32,385 nt of DNA from an uncultured Oscillospiraceae bacterium (GTDB lineage Bacteria; Bacillota; Clostridia; Oscillospirales; Oscillospiraceae), in assembly GCA_944387845.1 (NCBI GenBank), contig CALXGH010000050.1, forward strand, positions 1 through 32,385, read 5' to 3'. This document shows, piece after piece, positions 14,334 through 23,792 of the stretch. A model generated the notes under the pieces. It worked only from the letters and a program-made list of their open reading frames with translations, was not told the DNA's origin and did no database searches. The stretch's first letter is position 1. Each line of letters begins with the position of its first letter. The position numbers and the translations under genes are program-made.

Positions 14334-15464
14334 TTATTTTTCGAAAATTTTTATCAGTCTTAAAATGTCCTCAAAAGAGTGTATGTAATCAGTTTTGCTT
14401 CTCAAAGACGCTTCGCTGAAAGGAATAGCCAGCCTGTTTGTACTGAATATGGCCGAGACGCCCATATCATAGGCGCCATAGGCGTCGTCTCTTACATCTC
14501 CTACAACGGCAATGACTGGAACACCTTTTGCCTTTGCGCGCCTTGATACACCGATAACTACTTTGCCACGGAGACTCTGGGAATCTATTCTGCCTTCACC
14601 GGTAAATACCATATCTGCACCGTCCAGAAGATCGTCAAAGCCAACTGTGTCAAGTACTACCTCAATACCGGGACAGAGCTGGGCGCCAAGGAAAGCAACA
14701 CAGCCGGCACCAAACCCACCAGCAGCGCCAGCGCCTGGCATAAGAGCTACGTCTTTATTTAGCGATGATTTTATGACTTCAGCTAGATGTACAAGACCGC
14801 TGTCAAGCTCTTTTACCATTTTCTCGTCAGCGCCCTTCTGAGGCCCAAATATATAAGCCGCGCCGTGTGGACCATAAAGAGGGTTATCAATATCGCACAT
14901 AGCTGTTACCTTAACACCGCTCAGAATTGTCTGGCAGTCCGAAACATCAATAGACGCAATGTCTTTTAATGTACCGCCGGAAGGTATGAACACGTGCCCG
15001 TTGGAATCAAAGAACTTTACACCAAGAGCCGCGGCACATCCGCATCCACCGTCATTAGTAGCACTACCGCCAAGGCCCAGAATAATGCGCTTTGCACCGC
15101 CTTCAATAGCAGCTTTAATCTGCTCACCAACGCCGTAAGTAGTTGTTATAAGGGGGTTCTTCTTATCCTTTACAAGGGGGAGTCCCGCGGCGGCTGCCAT
15201 CTCGATTATGGCCATATCACCTATGACTCCATAAGCAGCTTCGAGCTTTTCTGAAAGAGGACCTGTTACTGTGCCTTTGATCTCATTGCCGCCAAGTGCT
15301 TCTAGGAAACACTCTACCGTGCCTTCACCACCGTCTGCTACCGGGATCGTTATAACCTCGCAGTCTGGGAAGAATTTTCCCACGCTTTCTTTTGCAATTT
15401 TGCCGATCTCTATACTTGAGAGGGAACCTTTGAAGGAATCTGATATTACGATACACTTTTTCAT
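14334..15464 (-). CDS. glxK: Glycerate kinase
   Basis: 376 residues, full length for the GarK/GlxK family, which phosphorylates D-glycerate (to 2- or 3-phosphoglycerate) with ATP, feeding glycerate from sugar-acid or serine/glyoxylate breakdown into glycolysis. Family motifs: SDSFKGSLSS (8-17), PVADGGEGTVECF, GLGGSATNDGGCG, ALGVKFFD, MPGAGAAGGFGAG, and TGEGRIDSQS near the C-terminus. The ATG at 15464 follows a CAGGAGG site. A single gene with a strong promoter; no glycerate-producing enzymes are adjacent. The symbol glxK (versus garK) is by family only. Confidence 0.93.
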   Translation of the reverse strand: MKKCIVISDSFKGSLSSIEIGKIAKESVGKFFPDCEVITIPVADGGEGTVECFLEALGGNEIKGTVTGPLSEKLEAAYGVIGDMAIIEMAAAAGLPLVKDKKNPLITTTYGVGEQIKAAIEGGAKRIILGLGGSATNDGGCGCAAALGVKFFDSNGHVFIPSGGTLKDIASIDVSDCQTILSGVKVTAMCDIDNPLYGPHGAAYIFGPQKGADEKMVKELDSGLVHLAEVIKSSLNKDVALMPGAGAAGGFGAGCVAFLGAQLCPGIEVVLDTVGFDDLLDGADMVFTGEGRIDSQSLRGKVVIGVSRRAKAKGVPVIAVVGDVRDDAYGAYDMGVSAIFSTNRLAIPFSEASLRSKTDYIHSFEDILRLIKIFEK

Positions 15465-15500
15465 GAAAAGGCCTCCTGAATAATTGAATTTTACGGCTTA

Positions 15501-15529
15501 ATTATATATCAGCAGCTACCTTGTGTCAA
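15501..15529 (-). promoter_or_regulatory. Consensus promoter of the glycerate kinase gene
   Basis: On the minus strand TTGACA (15524-15529), 17 bases, TATAAT (15501-15506): exact sigma-A consensus. Confidence 0.82.
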
Positions 15530-15635
15530 TTTGGCCTGGCAAGGAAAAAGACAAAAGAGAATGGGAGAGTGAAACCACAAGATGGGATGGAGAGGTTTTG
15601 TGAAGAAAAGATGATAGACGTGGAAGTAGGTTATG

Positions 15636-15670
15636 GATATAAAAAGCGGTTCCGTATAGGAACCGCTTTT
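15636..15670 (-). terminator. Terminator of the amino-acid ABC importer operon
   Basis: A 12-bp stem (15642-15653 with 15659-15670; AGCGGTTCC/GGAACCGCT) is followed on the minus strand by TTTTTATAT. It lies 13 bases after the ATPase stop. Confidence 0.88.
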
Positions 15671-15682
15671 GAGTATTTATAT

Positions 15683-16423
15683 TTAGAGAATTTTTGTTAA
15701 AAAGGATTTGAGACGGTCGCTTTTCGGATTTGAGAAGATGTCTTCGGGAGAGCCTTCCTCGATAATTTTACCTTCATCCATAAAAATGACCCTATCTCCG
15801 ACTTCACGTGCAAATCCCATCTCGTGTGTAACAACTACCATTGTCATGCCGGCTTTTGCGAGTTCCTTCATAACTTCAAGCACTTCTCCGACCATCTCGG
15901 GGTCGAGAGCAGATGTAGGTTCGTCAAAGAGCATAACCTCCGGCTCCATACAGAGAGCCCTGACTATGGCTATACGTTGTTTCTGGCCGCCGGAAAGCTG
16001 GCTTGGATATGCCTCAGCCCTGTCAGCAAGTCCAACACGGCCCAAAAGATCGATGGCCTTTGCCTGTGCCTCATCTTTGGATTTGCCCAAAAGCTTTATA
16101 GGGGCAATAGTCATGTTCTTTATTATGGTAAGGTGAGGAAAAAGATTGAAATGCTGGAATACCATGCCCATTTTCTGGCGGTATTTGTTTATGTTTATAT
16201 TTAGGTCGGTTATATCAGTGCCGTCAAGGGTTATGGTACCCTCTGTGGGCTCTTCAAGTAGATTGAGACACCGAAGAAATGTGGATTTTCCTGACCCGGA
16301 TGGGCCGATTATGACAACAACCTCCCCTTTGTGTATATCAGTAGAGACACCGTTGAGAGCCTGGAGACCCCCGGGAAAGCACTTTTTAAGATCTTTTATA
16401 GATATTAAAACATCAGTGATCAC
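15683..16423 (-). CDS. Polar amino acid ABC transporter ATP-binding protein (GlnQ/ArtP type)
   Basis: 246 residues from the GTG at 16423, which has AAGGAGG ten bases upstream; a TTG at 16444 lies before that site and is unlikely. Walker A is GPSGSGKST, the Q-loop is in [13 protein letters not shown], the signature is LSGGQKQR, Walker B is [14 protein letters not shown], and the switch His is in [13 protein letters not shown]. These are hallmark sequences of the polar-amino-acid (PAAT) importer ATPases. It overlaps the permease by 11 bases. Glutamine, arginine or cystine are all possible cargoes; the arginine genes next door make arginine an attractive guess only. Confidence 0.92.
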   Translation of the reverse strand: MITDVLISIKDLKKCFPGGLQALNGVSTDIHKGEVVVIIGPSGSGKSTFLRCLNLLEEPTEGTITLDGTDITDLNININKYRQKMGMVFQHFNLFPHLTIIKNMTIAPIKLLGKSKDEAQAKAIDLLGRVGLADRAEAYPSQLSGGQKQRIAIVRALCMEPEVMLFDEPTSALDPEMVGEVLEVMKELAKAGMTMVVVTHEMGFAREVGDRVIFMDEGKIIEEGSPEDIFSNPKSDRLKSFLTKIL

Positions 16424-17162
16424 TGCTGCGGAGCCTCCTTTCAAGCCTGGAAATCATAGCAGTAAATATCATTACAAGTATGAGGTAGAGAAGAGCCACA
16501 GAGCCGAGAGGTAAAACTGCGTTGTATGTACGGCTCCTTATAATATCACCACCACGAGTAAGGTCTTTGATAGTAACATAACCTGCTACACTGGTCTCTT
16601 TTAAAAGAGCGATAAACTCATTTGCAAGAGCGGGAAGGGTGTTCTTAAGAGCCTGCGGCAAAACGATGTAGAACATTGTCTGGACATAGTTGAAGCCCAA
16701 AGTACGACCGGCTTCCATCTGGCCCTTGTCTATGGACATTATACCGGAGCGCATGATCTCTGCCACGTAGGCGCCGGAATTTATACCAAAAGCCAAAATG
16801 GCAGAGGTTATGCCGTTTCGGTCAGATACGATTATGACATAGTACATTATCATGAGCTGGACGACTACCGGAGTGCCCCTGATAACAGTTAGATAGACAT
16901 TGCATATGCCGTTTAAAAGAGAAAAGGCTTTTTTTCTTATATCGTTTTTTCTGCCGCCGTGGGTAAGGTCATAGGATGAACGGATGATTGCCACGACGAC
17001 ACCGATGGCAATACCTATTAAAACGGCGAAAAATGTTATGCGCAGGGTATTATAAAGACCCTCAACTATGTGGAGCCACCGGTCTTCTTTTATGAAGTTT
17101 GTGTAGAAGTCCTGCTGGAACTCGCTAAAAAAAGATTCCAGGCTCTGGAGAAAAGCTTCCAA
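16413..17162 (-). CDS. Polar amino acid ABC transporter permease
   Basis: 249 residues if started at the TTG at 17162, which has GGGAG nine bases upstream; a GTG at 17171 (252 residues) touches that site and is less likely. About five membrane segments. The His/Glu/Gln permease family motif is present: [16 protein letters not shown] and the EAA-like loop [24 protein letters not shown], given here as [20 protein letters not shown] single permease gene suggests a homodimeric channel. Between the binding protein and ATPase genes in one operon. Confidence 0.9.
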   Translation of the reverse strand: MEAFLQSLESFFSEFQQDFYTNFIKEDRWLHIVEGLYNTLRITFFAVLIGIAIGVVVAIIRSSYDLTHGGRKNDIRKKAFSLLNGICNVYLTVIRGTPVVVQLMIMYYVIIVSDRNGITSAILAFGINSGAYVAEIMRSGIMSIDKGQMEAGRTLGFNYVQTMFYIVLPQALKNTLPALANEFIALLKETSVAGYVTIKDLTRGGDIIRSRTYNAVLPLGSVALLYLILVMIFTAMISRLERRLRSSDH

Positions 17163-17190
17163 GTTTATCACTCCCGGGTTTTGATTAAAT

Positions 17191-17214
17191 AAGGGCGGAG
17201 CTTTGTCCGCCCTT
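17191..17214 (-). terminator. Intercistronic hairpin between binding protein and permease
   Basis: AAGGGCGGA (17191-17199) pairs with TCCGCCCTT (17206-17214) around a 6-base loop, followed on the minus strand by ATTTAATC, a weak T-tract. It sits 19 bases after the binding-protein stop. Such elements commonly give the binding protein more mRNA than the membrane subunits, by partial termination or 3'-end protection. Confidence 0.65.
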
Positions 17215-17233
17215 AGATATTAAATGGTTTTAA

Positions 17234-18016
17234 TTACTTGATGTATTTGTCAATTATCTGCTGAACAGTGCCGTCTTCGATGAGCTGGTCAAGAACTTCG
17301 TTGAACTCGTCAAGATACGGACTGTTTTTCGGAAAAGCTATTGCGTAGTCTTCAAGGGCGTATTCAGTGTCAAGAGCTTTGAGGCCTTTAGTCTCTTCTA
17401 TAAATGCAAGACCTACGGCTTCGTCAACGATAAGGCAGTCAGCTTTGCCTGTTGTAAGAGCTATTACGGCGTCGGAATACTTTGTGAACTGGGCAATCTC
17501 ATGGGAGAGACCAAGATCCTCAACATCACCCGTGATATAGATATCGCCTGTTGTACCTGTCTGAACAGCTATTGTATATGTATTATCCTTTGAAAGGATG
17601 TCGTCAACGGAAGCAATAGGACTATCCTCTGGGACTACAACTATCTGTTTTGAGGTTGTATAGGTGTTGGAGAAGTCAACTTCAAGGAGCCTGTCTTCAG
17701 TTACGGTGAAGCCGGACATGCCGATGTCAAATTTTTCAGACACGAGAGCGGGAATTATAGAGTCGAAATTTGTATCGGTTATTTCAAGCTCATAACCCAG
17801 TTTGTCGCATATTGCATTTGCAATCTCAACATCTATACCAACAATCTCGTCGCCCTCGTAATATTCGTAAGGTGGGAAGTCAGCGCTGCAGGCCATTGTG
17901 ATTACTGTTTTTTCGCCGTCTGTGTCTCCGCTGGCAGCGTCATTATCTTTGCTGCCGCAGGAGGCCAAGGCAAAAATCATTGTGAGGGTAAGCATTAAAG
18001 CTATTAGTTTTTTCAT
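17234..18016 (-). CDS. Polar amino acid-binding lipoprotein
   Basis: 260 residues. Lipoprotein signal with lipobox LASC (Cys near 20), then a family-3 solute-binding fold: SADFPPYEYYEGDEIVGID, IANAICDKLGYELEI, FDSIIPALVSEKFDIGMSG, DRLLEVDFSNTYTTS, AVQTGTTGDIY and LIVDEAVGLAFIEE. These are typical of binding proteins for glutamine, arginine/lysine/ornithine or cystine. The start ATG at 18016 follows AAAGGA. First gene of the importer operon, divergent from argG. A consensus promoter lies upstream, with a half ARG-box-like motif inside its spacer. Specificity is not resolved. Confidence 0.92.
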   Translation of the reverse strand: MKKLIALMLTLTMIFALASCGSKDNDAASGDTDGEKTVITMACSADFPPYEYYEGDEIVGIDVEIANAICDKLGYELEITDTNFDSIIPALVSEKFDIGMSGFTVTEDRLLEVDFSNTYTTSKQIVVVPEDSPIASVDDILSKDNTYTIAVQTGTTGDIYITGDVEDLGLSHEIAQFTKYSDAVIALTTGKADCLIVDEAVGLAFIEETKGLKALDTEYALEDYAIAFPKNSPYLDEFNEVLDQLIEDGTVQQIIDKYIK

Positions 18017-18084
18017 TTTTATTTTTCCTTTCTGATTAAAAATTCAATTTGCTATTTTCGAAACAAACGTTAAGCTTGTGAAAG

Positions 18085-18113
18085 AATATAACATTGATGA
18101 ATAAAATTGTCAA
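18085..18113 (-). promoter_or_regulatory. Promoter of the amino-acid importer operon
   Basis: On the minus strand TTGACA (18108-18113), 17 bases, TATATT (18085-18090). The plus-strand spacer contains TGAATAAAATT, an imperfect ArgR-type half-site. Confidence 0.72.
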
Positions 18114-18395
18114 TTATTTTAAATAAAAATTCACTAACAAATCTTCACAAAAAACGCATATTATTATATATAACAAGTAAGCGATTTAACTATATTTCAT
18201 GAATAGCTGTATTATACATTAAAATATAATAGATAATTTAAATTTGAAATATAGGAAAATATGCATATTTACTAATTGATACGAGAAGTAGAAGATACTT
18301 TTATACAATCTGCCTATTGCATAAATATGCAAAAAAGAATAATATTCACTCATAGAAAATATTTCGATGAAAATATATGAAATGGGGATTTACAT
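18114..18395. promoter_or_regulatory. Intergenic region upstream of argG with ARG-box-like palindromes
   Basis: No gene is seen. The region is strongly AT-rich. Palindromes: AAATATGCATATTT (18257-18270), TTGCATAAATATGCAA (18317-18332) and GAATAATATTC (18337-18347). The latter two resemble ArgR/AhrC boxes (inverted TGCAT/TGAAT halves around an A/T centre). A candidate argG promoter is TTGATA (18276-18281) with TTTATA (18300-18305), 18 bases apart; the boxes would then cover the transcription start, as expected for arginine repression. Confidence 0.5.
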
Positions 18396-19625
18396 ATGAA
18401 CAAGGAAAATATTAAAAAAGTAGTTCTGGCCTATTCAGGAGGTCTTGACACATCTGTAATAATTCCGTGGCTGAAAGAAAACTATAACGGATGCGAGATA
18501 ATCGCTGTATCAGGAAATGTTGGCCAGGGAGATGAGCTTGAGGGTTTGGAAGAGAAGGCAATTAAGACCGGCGCTTCAAAGCTCTATGTAGTTGATCTTA
18601 CAAAAGAGTTTCTGGACGACTACGTTTTCCCATGCGTTCAGGCTGGCGCCCTCTATGAGGGATATATGCTGGGTACTGCTTTCGCACGTCCTCCGATCGC
18701 AAAAGCCATCGCCGAGATCGCGCTTAAAGAGCATGCCGACGCCGTAGTACACGGTTGTACAGGAAAAGGAAACGACCAGGTAAGGTTTGAACTTGCCATA
18801 AAGGCGTTTGCACCAGATATGCCGGTTATTGCTCCATGGCGTGAGTGGGAGATAAAAGGCAGGGACGAGGAGATAGATTATGCTGAAGCTCACAATGTAC
18901 CCCTCAAAATAAGCCGGGAGACAAATTACTCAAAAGACAAAAATATTTGGCACCTGTCCCATGAGGGACTTGATCTTGAAGATCCGGCAAATGAACCCCT
19001 TTACAACAAACCGGGATTTTTGGAGATGACCGTATCTCCGGAACTTGCCCCTGATAAGCCGACCTACGTAACGGTGCATTTTGAAAAGGGAATACCTACT
19101 GCCGTGGACGGAGTAGAGATGGACAGCGTCGGCATTGTTACAAAACTCAACGAAGTGGGCGGCGCAAACGGCATTGGACTTCTTGACATTGTTGAAAACA
19201 GGCTTGTTGGTATGAAGTGCAGGGGTATCTATGAGACACCGGGTGGTGCGATCATATACAAAGCCCATGAGATTTTGGAGTCTATATGCCTTGATAAGGA
19301 GACAGCACACTACAAAAGTCTAGTTGCTCAGAAGCTTGCGGAGCTGGTATACGGAGCACAGTGGTTTACACCACTTACCGAAGCTATCTTGGCATTTGTG
19401 AAAAAGACTCAGGAGACAGTTACAGGCGATGTTAAGCTGAAACTCTATAAAGGCAATATCATAAACGCTGGAGTTACATCGCCATATTCTCTCTATGACC
19501 ATGAGATAGCTACCTTCGATGAGGACGATGTATACGACCAGGCTCATTCTGCGGGATTTATAAATCTCTATGGCCTGCCAACAAAGGTATATTCAAAAAT
19601 GAAGGCGAAAAATAATTTGAAATAA
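18396..19625 (+). CDS. argG: Argininosuccinate synthase
   Basis: 409 residues, standard length. Converts citrulline, aspartate and ATP to argininosuccinate, AMP and PPi. The N-terminal ATP-pyrophosphatase P-loop AYSGGLDTS (residues 13-21) is present, as are [56 protein letters not shown], and the C-terminal [11 protein letters not shown] segment. It begins the argGHF cluster, 22 bases before argH. The ATG at 18396 follows AATGGGGATTT, a modest ribosome site. ARG-box-like palindromes lie upstream. Confidence 0.97.
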   Translation: MNKENIKKVVLAYSGGLDTSVIIPWLKENYNGCEIIAVSGNVGQGDELEGLEEKAIKTGASKLYVVDLTKEFLDDYVFPCVQAGALYEGYMLGTAFARPPIAKAIAEIALKEHADAVVHGCTGKGNDQVRFELAIKAFAPDMPVIAPWREWEIKGRDEEIDYAEAHNVPLKISRETNYSKDKNIWHLSHEGLDLEDPANEPLYNKPGFLEMTVSPELAPDKPTYVTVHFEKGIPTAVDGVEMDSVGIVTKLNEVGGANGIGLLDIVENRLVGMKCRGIYETPGGAIIYKAHEILESICLDKETAHYKSLVAQKLAELVYGAQWFTPLTEAILAFVKKTQETVTGDVKLKLYKGNIINAGVTSPYSLYDHEIATFDEDDVYDQAHSAGFINLYGLPTKVYSKMKAKNNLK

Positions 19626-19647
19626 ACTTGGGAAAGACTGATAAATT

Positions 19648-21027
19648 ATGGAAAAATTATGGGCTGGCAGGTTTAAAAAGGCCCTCGACAAAGAGGCGGA
19701 TGATTTCAACTCATCCATACACTTCGACTCAAAAATGTATGCTCAGGATATTAAAGGCTCAATTGCCCACGCTACTATGCTAAGTGTGCAGGGGATAATC
19801 ACAGATGAGGACTGCAAAAAGATAGTAAGTGGCCTCGAGGGAATACTCTGCGATATTGAAAGCGGCAAGCTGAAATTTGATATGGAGGCAGAGGATATCC
19901 ACATGTTCATAGAACAGGTCCTCACTGAGCGGATAGGCGACACAGGTAAAAAGCTACATACGGCAAGGAGCAGAAACGATCAGGTCGCGGTGGATATAAG
20001 GCTTTATCTTAAGGACGAGACTAAAGAGATAGAAGAGCTTATATATGACCTTATCGGGGCTGTGTACGAAAAGGCTAAAGAGTATAAAGACGCCATAATG
20101 CCAGGGTATACACACTTACAAAGAGCACAGCCTGTAACGTTTGGCCACCATCTTCTGGCATACGCCATGATGTTCAAGAGGGATGTAGAAAGACTTGAGG
20201 ATGCGGTGAGCAGAATGAATTACAGTCCTCTGGGCTCCTGTGCTCTGGCAGGTACCACCTATAATACTGACAGAGAGTATGAAGCAGGTCTTCTCGGGTT
20301 TAAGGGCATAACCCAAAACAGCATCGATGGCGTATCTGATAGGGACTTCTGTATTGAACTGATGAGCGCCTACTCAATCATAATGATGCACCTTTCAAGA
20401 TTTTCTGAGGAGATAATTTTATGGTCCAGCTGGGAGTTTAAATTCATTGAACTGGACGACAGCTTTACCACCGGTTCCAGTATCATGCCTCAGAAGAAGA
20501 ACCCAGATATGGCGGAGCTGGTAAGGGGAAAAACAGGAAGAGTATACGGAAATCTTATGGCTGTTCTTACCGTGCTGAAGGGACTTCCTCTTGCATACAA
20601 CAAGGATATGCAGGAGGATAAGGAGGCTATATTTGATAGCGTGGAGACGGTGAAAAAATGTCTCAGAGTATTCTCACCTCTTATAGAGACCATGAAACCG
20701 CTGCCGGAAAATATGTATAAGGCCGCACAGAATGGGTTTATAAACGCCACGGATCTTGCAGATTATCTTGTTAAAAAAGGTATAGCGTTCAGGGCGGCGT
20801 ACAAGATTGTGGGCGAGATAGTGGCATACTGTGGTGAAAACGGATATGTTCTAGACGATCTGCCAATTGAGATATATAAAAAGCATTCTGATCTTTTTGA
20901 CGGCGATCTGTATGAAGAGATATCTCTTGAAAGCTGCGTGAAAAAGAGAGTATCTGCAGGAGGTACTGGACCAGAATCTGTCCAGTGTCAGCTTGAAAAC
21001 GTAAAGAAGTTTTTGAAAAACAAGTAG
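19648..21027 (+). CDS. argH: Argininosuccinate lyase
   Basis: 459 residues, full length. Splits argininosuccinate into arginine and fumarate as a homotetramer of the fumarase/aspartase superfamily. Start: LWAGRFKKALDKEADDFN. Conserved regions: HTARSRNDQVAVDIRLYL, PGYTHLQRAQPVTFGHHLLAY, and the superfamily signature GSSIMPQKKNPD carrying the catalytic serine region. The C-terminus has GGTGPESV. ATG with GGGAAAG about ten bases upstream; co-transcribed with argG. Confidence 0.97.
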   Translation: MEKLWAGRFKKALDKEADDFNSSIHFDSKMYAQDIKGSIAHATMLSVQGIITDEDCKKIVSGLEGILCDIESGKLKFDMEAEDIHMFIEQVLTERIGDTGKKLHTARSRNDQVAVDIRLYLKDETKEIEELIYDLIGAVYEKAKEYKDAIMPGYTHLQRAQPVTFGHHLLAYAMMFKRDVERLEDAVSRMNYSPLGSCALAGTTYNTDREYEAGLLGFKGITQNSIDGVSDRDFCIELMSAYSIIMMHLSRFSEEIILWSSWEFKFIELDDSFTTGSSIMPQKKNPDMAELVRGKTGRVYGNLMAVLTVLKGLPLAYNKDMQEDKEAIFDSVETVKKCLRVFSPLIETMKPLPENMYKAAQNGFINATDLADYLVKKGIAFRAAYKIVGEIVAYCGENGYVLDDLPIEIYKKHSDLFDGDLYEEISLESCVKKRVSAGGTGPESVQCQLENVKKFLKNK

Positions 21028-21055
21028 CTGAGTTTTGGTGTTTTGCTACGTTGGT

Positions 21056-21077
21056 ACGAGTACTAGACGAGTACTGG
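21056..21077 (+). repeat. Two tandem 11-bp repeats between argH and argF
   Basis: ACGAGTACTAG followed directly by ACGAGTACTGG (10 of 11 identical) in the 81-base gap. The inner GTACT/AGTAC can form a short hairpin. No terminator is present, so argF can be read from argGH. Confidence 0.6.
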
Positions 21078-21108
21078 ATTTAAAATATATGGAATATGAG
21101 GTTTTTAT

Positions 21109-22092
21109 ATGGATCTTAAGGGTAAGAGCTTTTTGAAGCTTTTGGATTTTGACGCAGAGGAGATCGAGTTTCTTATAGATTCAGCGATGGATTTTAAAGA
21201 GAAGAAGAAAAAGGGGATCTCCCATGAGATACACAAAGGGAAAAACATCGCTCTGATTTTTGAGAAGACCAGCACAAGGACAAGGTGTAGCTTTGAGGTG
21301 GCGGCCTATGATCTTGGTATGCATGTTACATATCTTGACCCGTCTGGTTCCCAGATAGGGAAAAAAGAGAGTATTGCAGACACTGCACGAGTTTTAGGCA
21401 GGATATACGATGGTATAGAGTACCGTGGTTTTGGTCAGGAAATCGTGGAGGAGCTTTCAAATTACGCCGGGGTTCCAGTATGGAATGGCCTTACAAATGA
21501 AGCTCACCCAACTCAGGTGATTGCGGACCTTATGACGATAAAAGAACATTTTGGCCATTTGAAAGGCCTTAAAGTCTGCTATATGGGGGACGCCAGATAT
21601 AATATGGGAAACTCGCTTATGGTTGGCTGCGCCAAAATGGGAATTGATTTTACAGCATGTGCTCCCCAGAAGTATTTTCCTGACGAAAAACTAATTGAAA
21701 TATGCAAAACTGAGGCTGAAAAGTCTGGTGCGTCTTTGAAATTTGAAACTGATCCTAAGAAAGGCCCTAAGAATGCTGATGTTGTATACACAGATGTGTG
21801 GGTATCCATGGGCGAGCCGGAGGAAGTCTGGAAAGAGAGAATTGAGGAACTGTCTCCATATCAGGTAAACAAAAAGGTAATGGATATTGCCGGTAAGAGT
21901 GCTGTTTTCATGCACTGTCTGCCGTCGTTCCATGATCACAAGACTCAGATAGGCGAGCAAATCGGAAAAATGTTCAATATGGATTCGATGGAAGTTACGG
22001 ATGATGTGTTTGAGAGTGAAAAATCCATTGTATTTCAGGAAGCTGAAAACAGAATGCATACCATAAAGGCTATTATGGCGGCAACTCTGTGA
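21109..22092 (+). CDS. argF: Ornithine carbamoyltransferase
   Basis: 327 residues, normal for anabolic OTC, which makes citrulline from ornithine and carbamoyl phosphate. Carbamoyl-phosphate motif STRTR (in FEKTSTRTRCSFEV), HPTQ (in EAHPTQVIADLMTI), and the ornithine-site HCLP with HCLPSFHD, typical of OTC rather than putrescine or aspartate carbamoyltransferase. Third gene of the arginine cluster; ATG at 21109 with GAGG seven bases upstream. Together with argG and argH it converts ornithine to arginine; the ornithine-forming genes and carbamoyl-phosphate synthase are not in the window. Confidence 0.96.
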   Translation: MDLKGKSFLKLLDFDAEEIEFLIDSAMDFKEKKKKGISHEIHKGKNIALIFEKTSTRTRCSFEVAAYDLGMHVTYLDPSGSQIGKKESIADTARVLGRIYDGIEYRGFGQEIVEELSNYAGVPVWNGLTNEAHPTQVIADLMTIKEHFGHLKGLKVCYMGDARYNMGNSLMVGCAKMGIDFTACAPQKYFPDEKLIEICKTEAEKSGASLKFETDPKKGPKNADVVYTDVWVSMGEPEEVWKERIEELSPYQVNKKVMDIAGKSAVFMHCLPSFHDHKTQIGEQIGKMFNMDSMEVTDDVFESEKSIVFQEAENRMHTIKAIMAATL

Positions 22093-22150
22093 TGAAATCT
22101 CCTATACACAGCCTATTTCCAGGAAATATATTCTTTTTTCGACAATCTCC

Positions 22151-22178
22151 TTGACAAATTTTCTTTATGTGATAGAAT
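22151..22178 (+). promoter_or_regulatory. Promoter of the SAM riboswitch-metK transcript
   Basis: TTGACA (22151-22156), 16 bases, TAGAAT (22173-22178), placing the transcription start shortly before the riboswitch aptamer. Confidence 0.7.
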
Positions 22179-22200
22179 ATCAACGCTAATTAAATAATTA

Positions 22201-22337
22201 TCCTTATCAAGAGTGGCGGAGGGAACTGGCCCTATGATGCCCGGCAACCTGGAGTTTTCCAAGGTGCTAAATCCTGCGGTGAAAACCGAAAGATGAGGTT
22301 TGTCTTTAAACCTGTTTTTTCGGAAACAGGTTTTTTA
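22201..22337 (+). promoter_or_regulatory. SAM-I (S-box) riboswitch with terminator
   Basis: The aptamer has P1 CCTTATC (22202-22208) with GATGAGG (22292-22298), then the S-box core: AAGAGTGGCGGAGGGA, GGCCC-GATG kink-turn side, CGGCAACC, AAGGTGCTAAATCC and GAAAGATGAGG. The expression platform has a terminator AAACCTGTTT (22308-22317)/AAACAGGTTT (22324-22333) plus T-run, and an alternative antiterminator AGGTTT (22296-22301)/AAACCT (22308-22313) that overlaps the 3' arm of P1. Bound SAM should therefore stabilise P1, free the terminator and switch metK off. Confidence 0.95.
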
Positions 22338-22355
22338 TTTTGGAAAGGAGAAAAT

Positions 22356-23537
22356 ATGGGAAGACGTTTCTTTACATCCGAGTCTGTTACAAGAGGACAT
22401 CCGGACAAGGTCTGCGATAGTATTTCAGATGCTATTCTCGACGAGATATTTTCAAAAGACCCCAATGCTAGGGTGGCATGTGAGACTTTTGCAACAACAG
22501 GTGTTATTACAGTAATGGGTGAGATAACAACGAGCTGCTATGTGGACATCCCAAAGGTTGTTCGTAGCGTAGTTAAAAAAATAGGCTATGATAGGCCGGA
22601 GATGGGCTTTAATGGTAACACATGCGGTGTTATGGTCTCCATTGATGAGCAGTCGGCGGATATCGCACTTGGCGTTGACAAGTCCTTTGAACTTAAAGAG
22701 GGTCAGGAGGACCCGTATAATTTAAACGGTGCTGGCGACCAGGGTATGATGTTTGGATATGCGTGCAATGAGACTAAAGAGCTTATGCCACTTCCAATAT
22801 CACTTGCTCATAAGCTGGCACGGCGGCTTACACAGGTGAGAGAGGACGGCACTATTCCTTACCTTTGCCCTGATGGTAAGACACAGGTTACCATTGAGTA
22901 TGAGGATGATAAACCAGTAAGGGTGGACACTGTTGTAATTTCCACTCAGCATCTTGCCGAGGCAGACATGGGTAAACTCAGAGAAGATGTTTTGGAAAAG
23001 GTAATAAAACCAACAATTCCCACTGAGTTTTTCGATGAAAACACAAAAGTATTTATAAACCCCACAGGCAGATTTGTTGTGGGTGGACCTCAGGGGGACA
23101 CTGGCCTTACAGGAAGAAAGATAATTGTTGACACTTATGGCGGGTACGCACGCCACGGTGGCGGCGCATTTTCTGGTAAAGACCCAACAAAGGTGGACAG
23201 AAGTGCAGCTTACGCCGCAAGATGGGTAGCAAAGAATATCGTTGCTGCTGGACTTGCAGACAAGTGCGAGGTGCAGCTTGCCTATGCCATAGGAGTTGCG
23301 AAGCCTGTGTCCATACTGGTGGACACTTTTGGAACGGGTAAGGAGTCTGATGACAAGATTGCTCAGGCGGTAACGAAGGTATTCGACTTGAGACCTGCGG
23401 CAATAATAGACAATCTGAATCTGAGAAGGCCGATTTACTATGATCTTGCGGCTTTCGGCCATGTGGGAAGAGAAGATCTCGATGTCTCCTGGGAGAAGAC
23501 AGATAAAGTACAGCAGCTGCTGGAAGCTCTGAAATAA
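22356..23537 (+). CDS. metK: S-adenosylmethionine synthetase
   Basis: 393 residues from the ATG at 22356, which has AAAGGAG just upstream. The in-frame codons before it lie inside the riboswitch terminator and are not the start. Makes SAM from methionine and ATP. Motifs: [16 protein letters not shown] (catalytic His in GHPDK), the hexapeptide-like [26 protein letters not shown], the [19 protein letters not shown] signature, and [14 protein letters not shown]. Single gene, regulated by feedback of its own product through the S-box leader. Strong terminator follows. Confidence 0.97.
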   Translation: MGRRFFTSESVTRGHPDKVCDSISDAILDEIFSKDPNARVACETFATTGVITVMGEITTSCYVDIPKVVRSVVKKIGYDRPEMGFNGNTCGVMVSIDEQSADIALGVDKSFELKEGQEDPYNLNGAGDQGMMFGYACNETKELMPLPISLAHKLARRLTQVREDGTIPYLCPDGKTQVTIEYEDDKPVRVDTVVISTQHLAEADMGKLREDVLEKVIKPTIPTEFFDENTKVFINPTGRFVVGGPQGDTGLTGRKIIVDTYGGYARHGGGAFSGKDPTKVDRSAAYAARWVAKNIVAAGLADKCEVQLAYAIGVAKPVSILVDTFGTGKESDDKIAQAVTKVFDLRPAAIIDNLNLRRPIYYDLAAFGHVGREDLDVSWEKTDKVQQLLEALK

Positions 23538-23570
23538 AAAAACAGCCTGGCTTAGCCAGGCTGTTTTTTT
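23536..23570 (+). terminator. Terminator of metK
   Basis: A 16-bp stem, 23536-23551 with 23555-23570 (core CAGCCTGGC/GCCAGGCTG), with a TTA loop and seven Ts. Overlaps the metK stop codon. Confidence 0.92.
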
Positions 23571-23792
23571 GCCCAAATATACAGGGAAAGAGTTACAAAT
23601 TATGACAATAGATACTATGTCTTGCATATATTCTGTTGAAATGTTAATATTCATTTATAAAGCTAATTTTTGTTAAGGCACCATATATTTTGACAAAATC
23701 TGGAAATAGCAGACGCCGGAGTAAGTATTTCTGACGTAGAACAATTGTTGTTCACGGCGATGACTGCATGACAATATGTTAAAAGGGGAAAA
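23571..23792. promoter_or_regulatory. Upstream region of the efflux operon with a palindromic operator candidate
   Basis: No gene is seen. GAACAA-TTG-TTGTTC (23739-23753) is a perfect inverted repeat with a 3-base centre, about 40 bases before the operon start and a plausible regulator site. TTGACA occurs at 23690-23695 but no good -10 lies at the right distance. Confidence 0.4.

Noticed and set aside
15540-15640. Purine-rich stretch with several ATGs upstream of the importer terminator
   Set aside because: Frames close after a few to about ten codons; no ribosome site, hairpin or repeat. I see nothing functional.
21056-21077. Start of a CRISPR-like or IS end repeat
   Set aside because: Only two 11-bp units with no spacer; probably a local duplication. 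No array or transposase nearby.
22093-22140. Terminator after argF
   Set aside because: TATTT-CCAGG-AAATA followed by a T-run is only a 5-bp AT stem, too weak to call; the arginine transcript may read through to the metK riboswitch.
22800-23654. 284-codon open frame on the minus strand over metK
   Set aside because: It is antisense to most of metK, has no recognisable motif or ribosome site, and its Cys/Ser/His-rich composition is that of a shadow frame.
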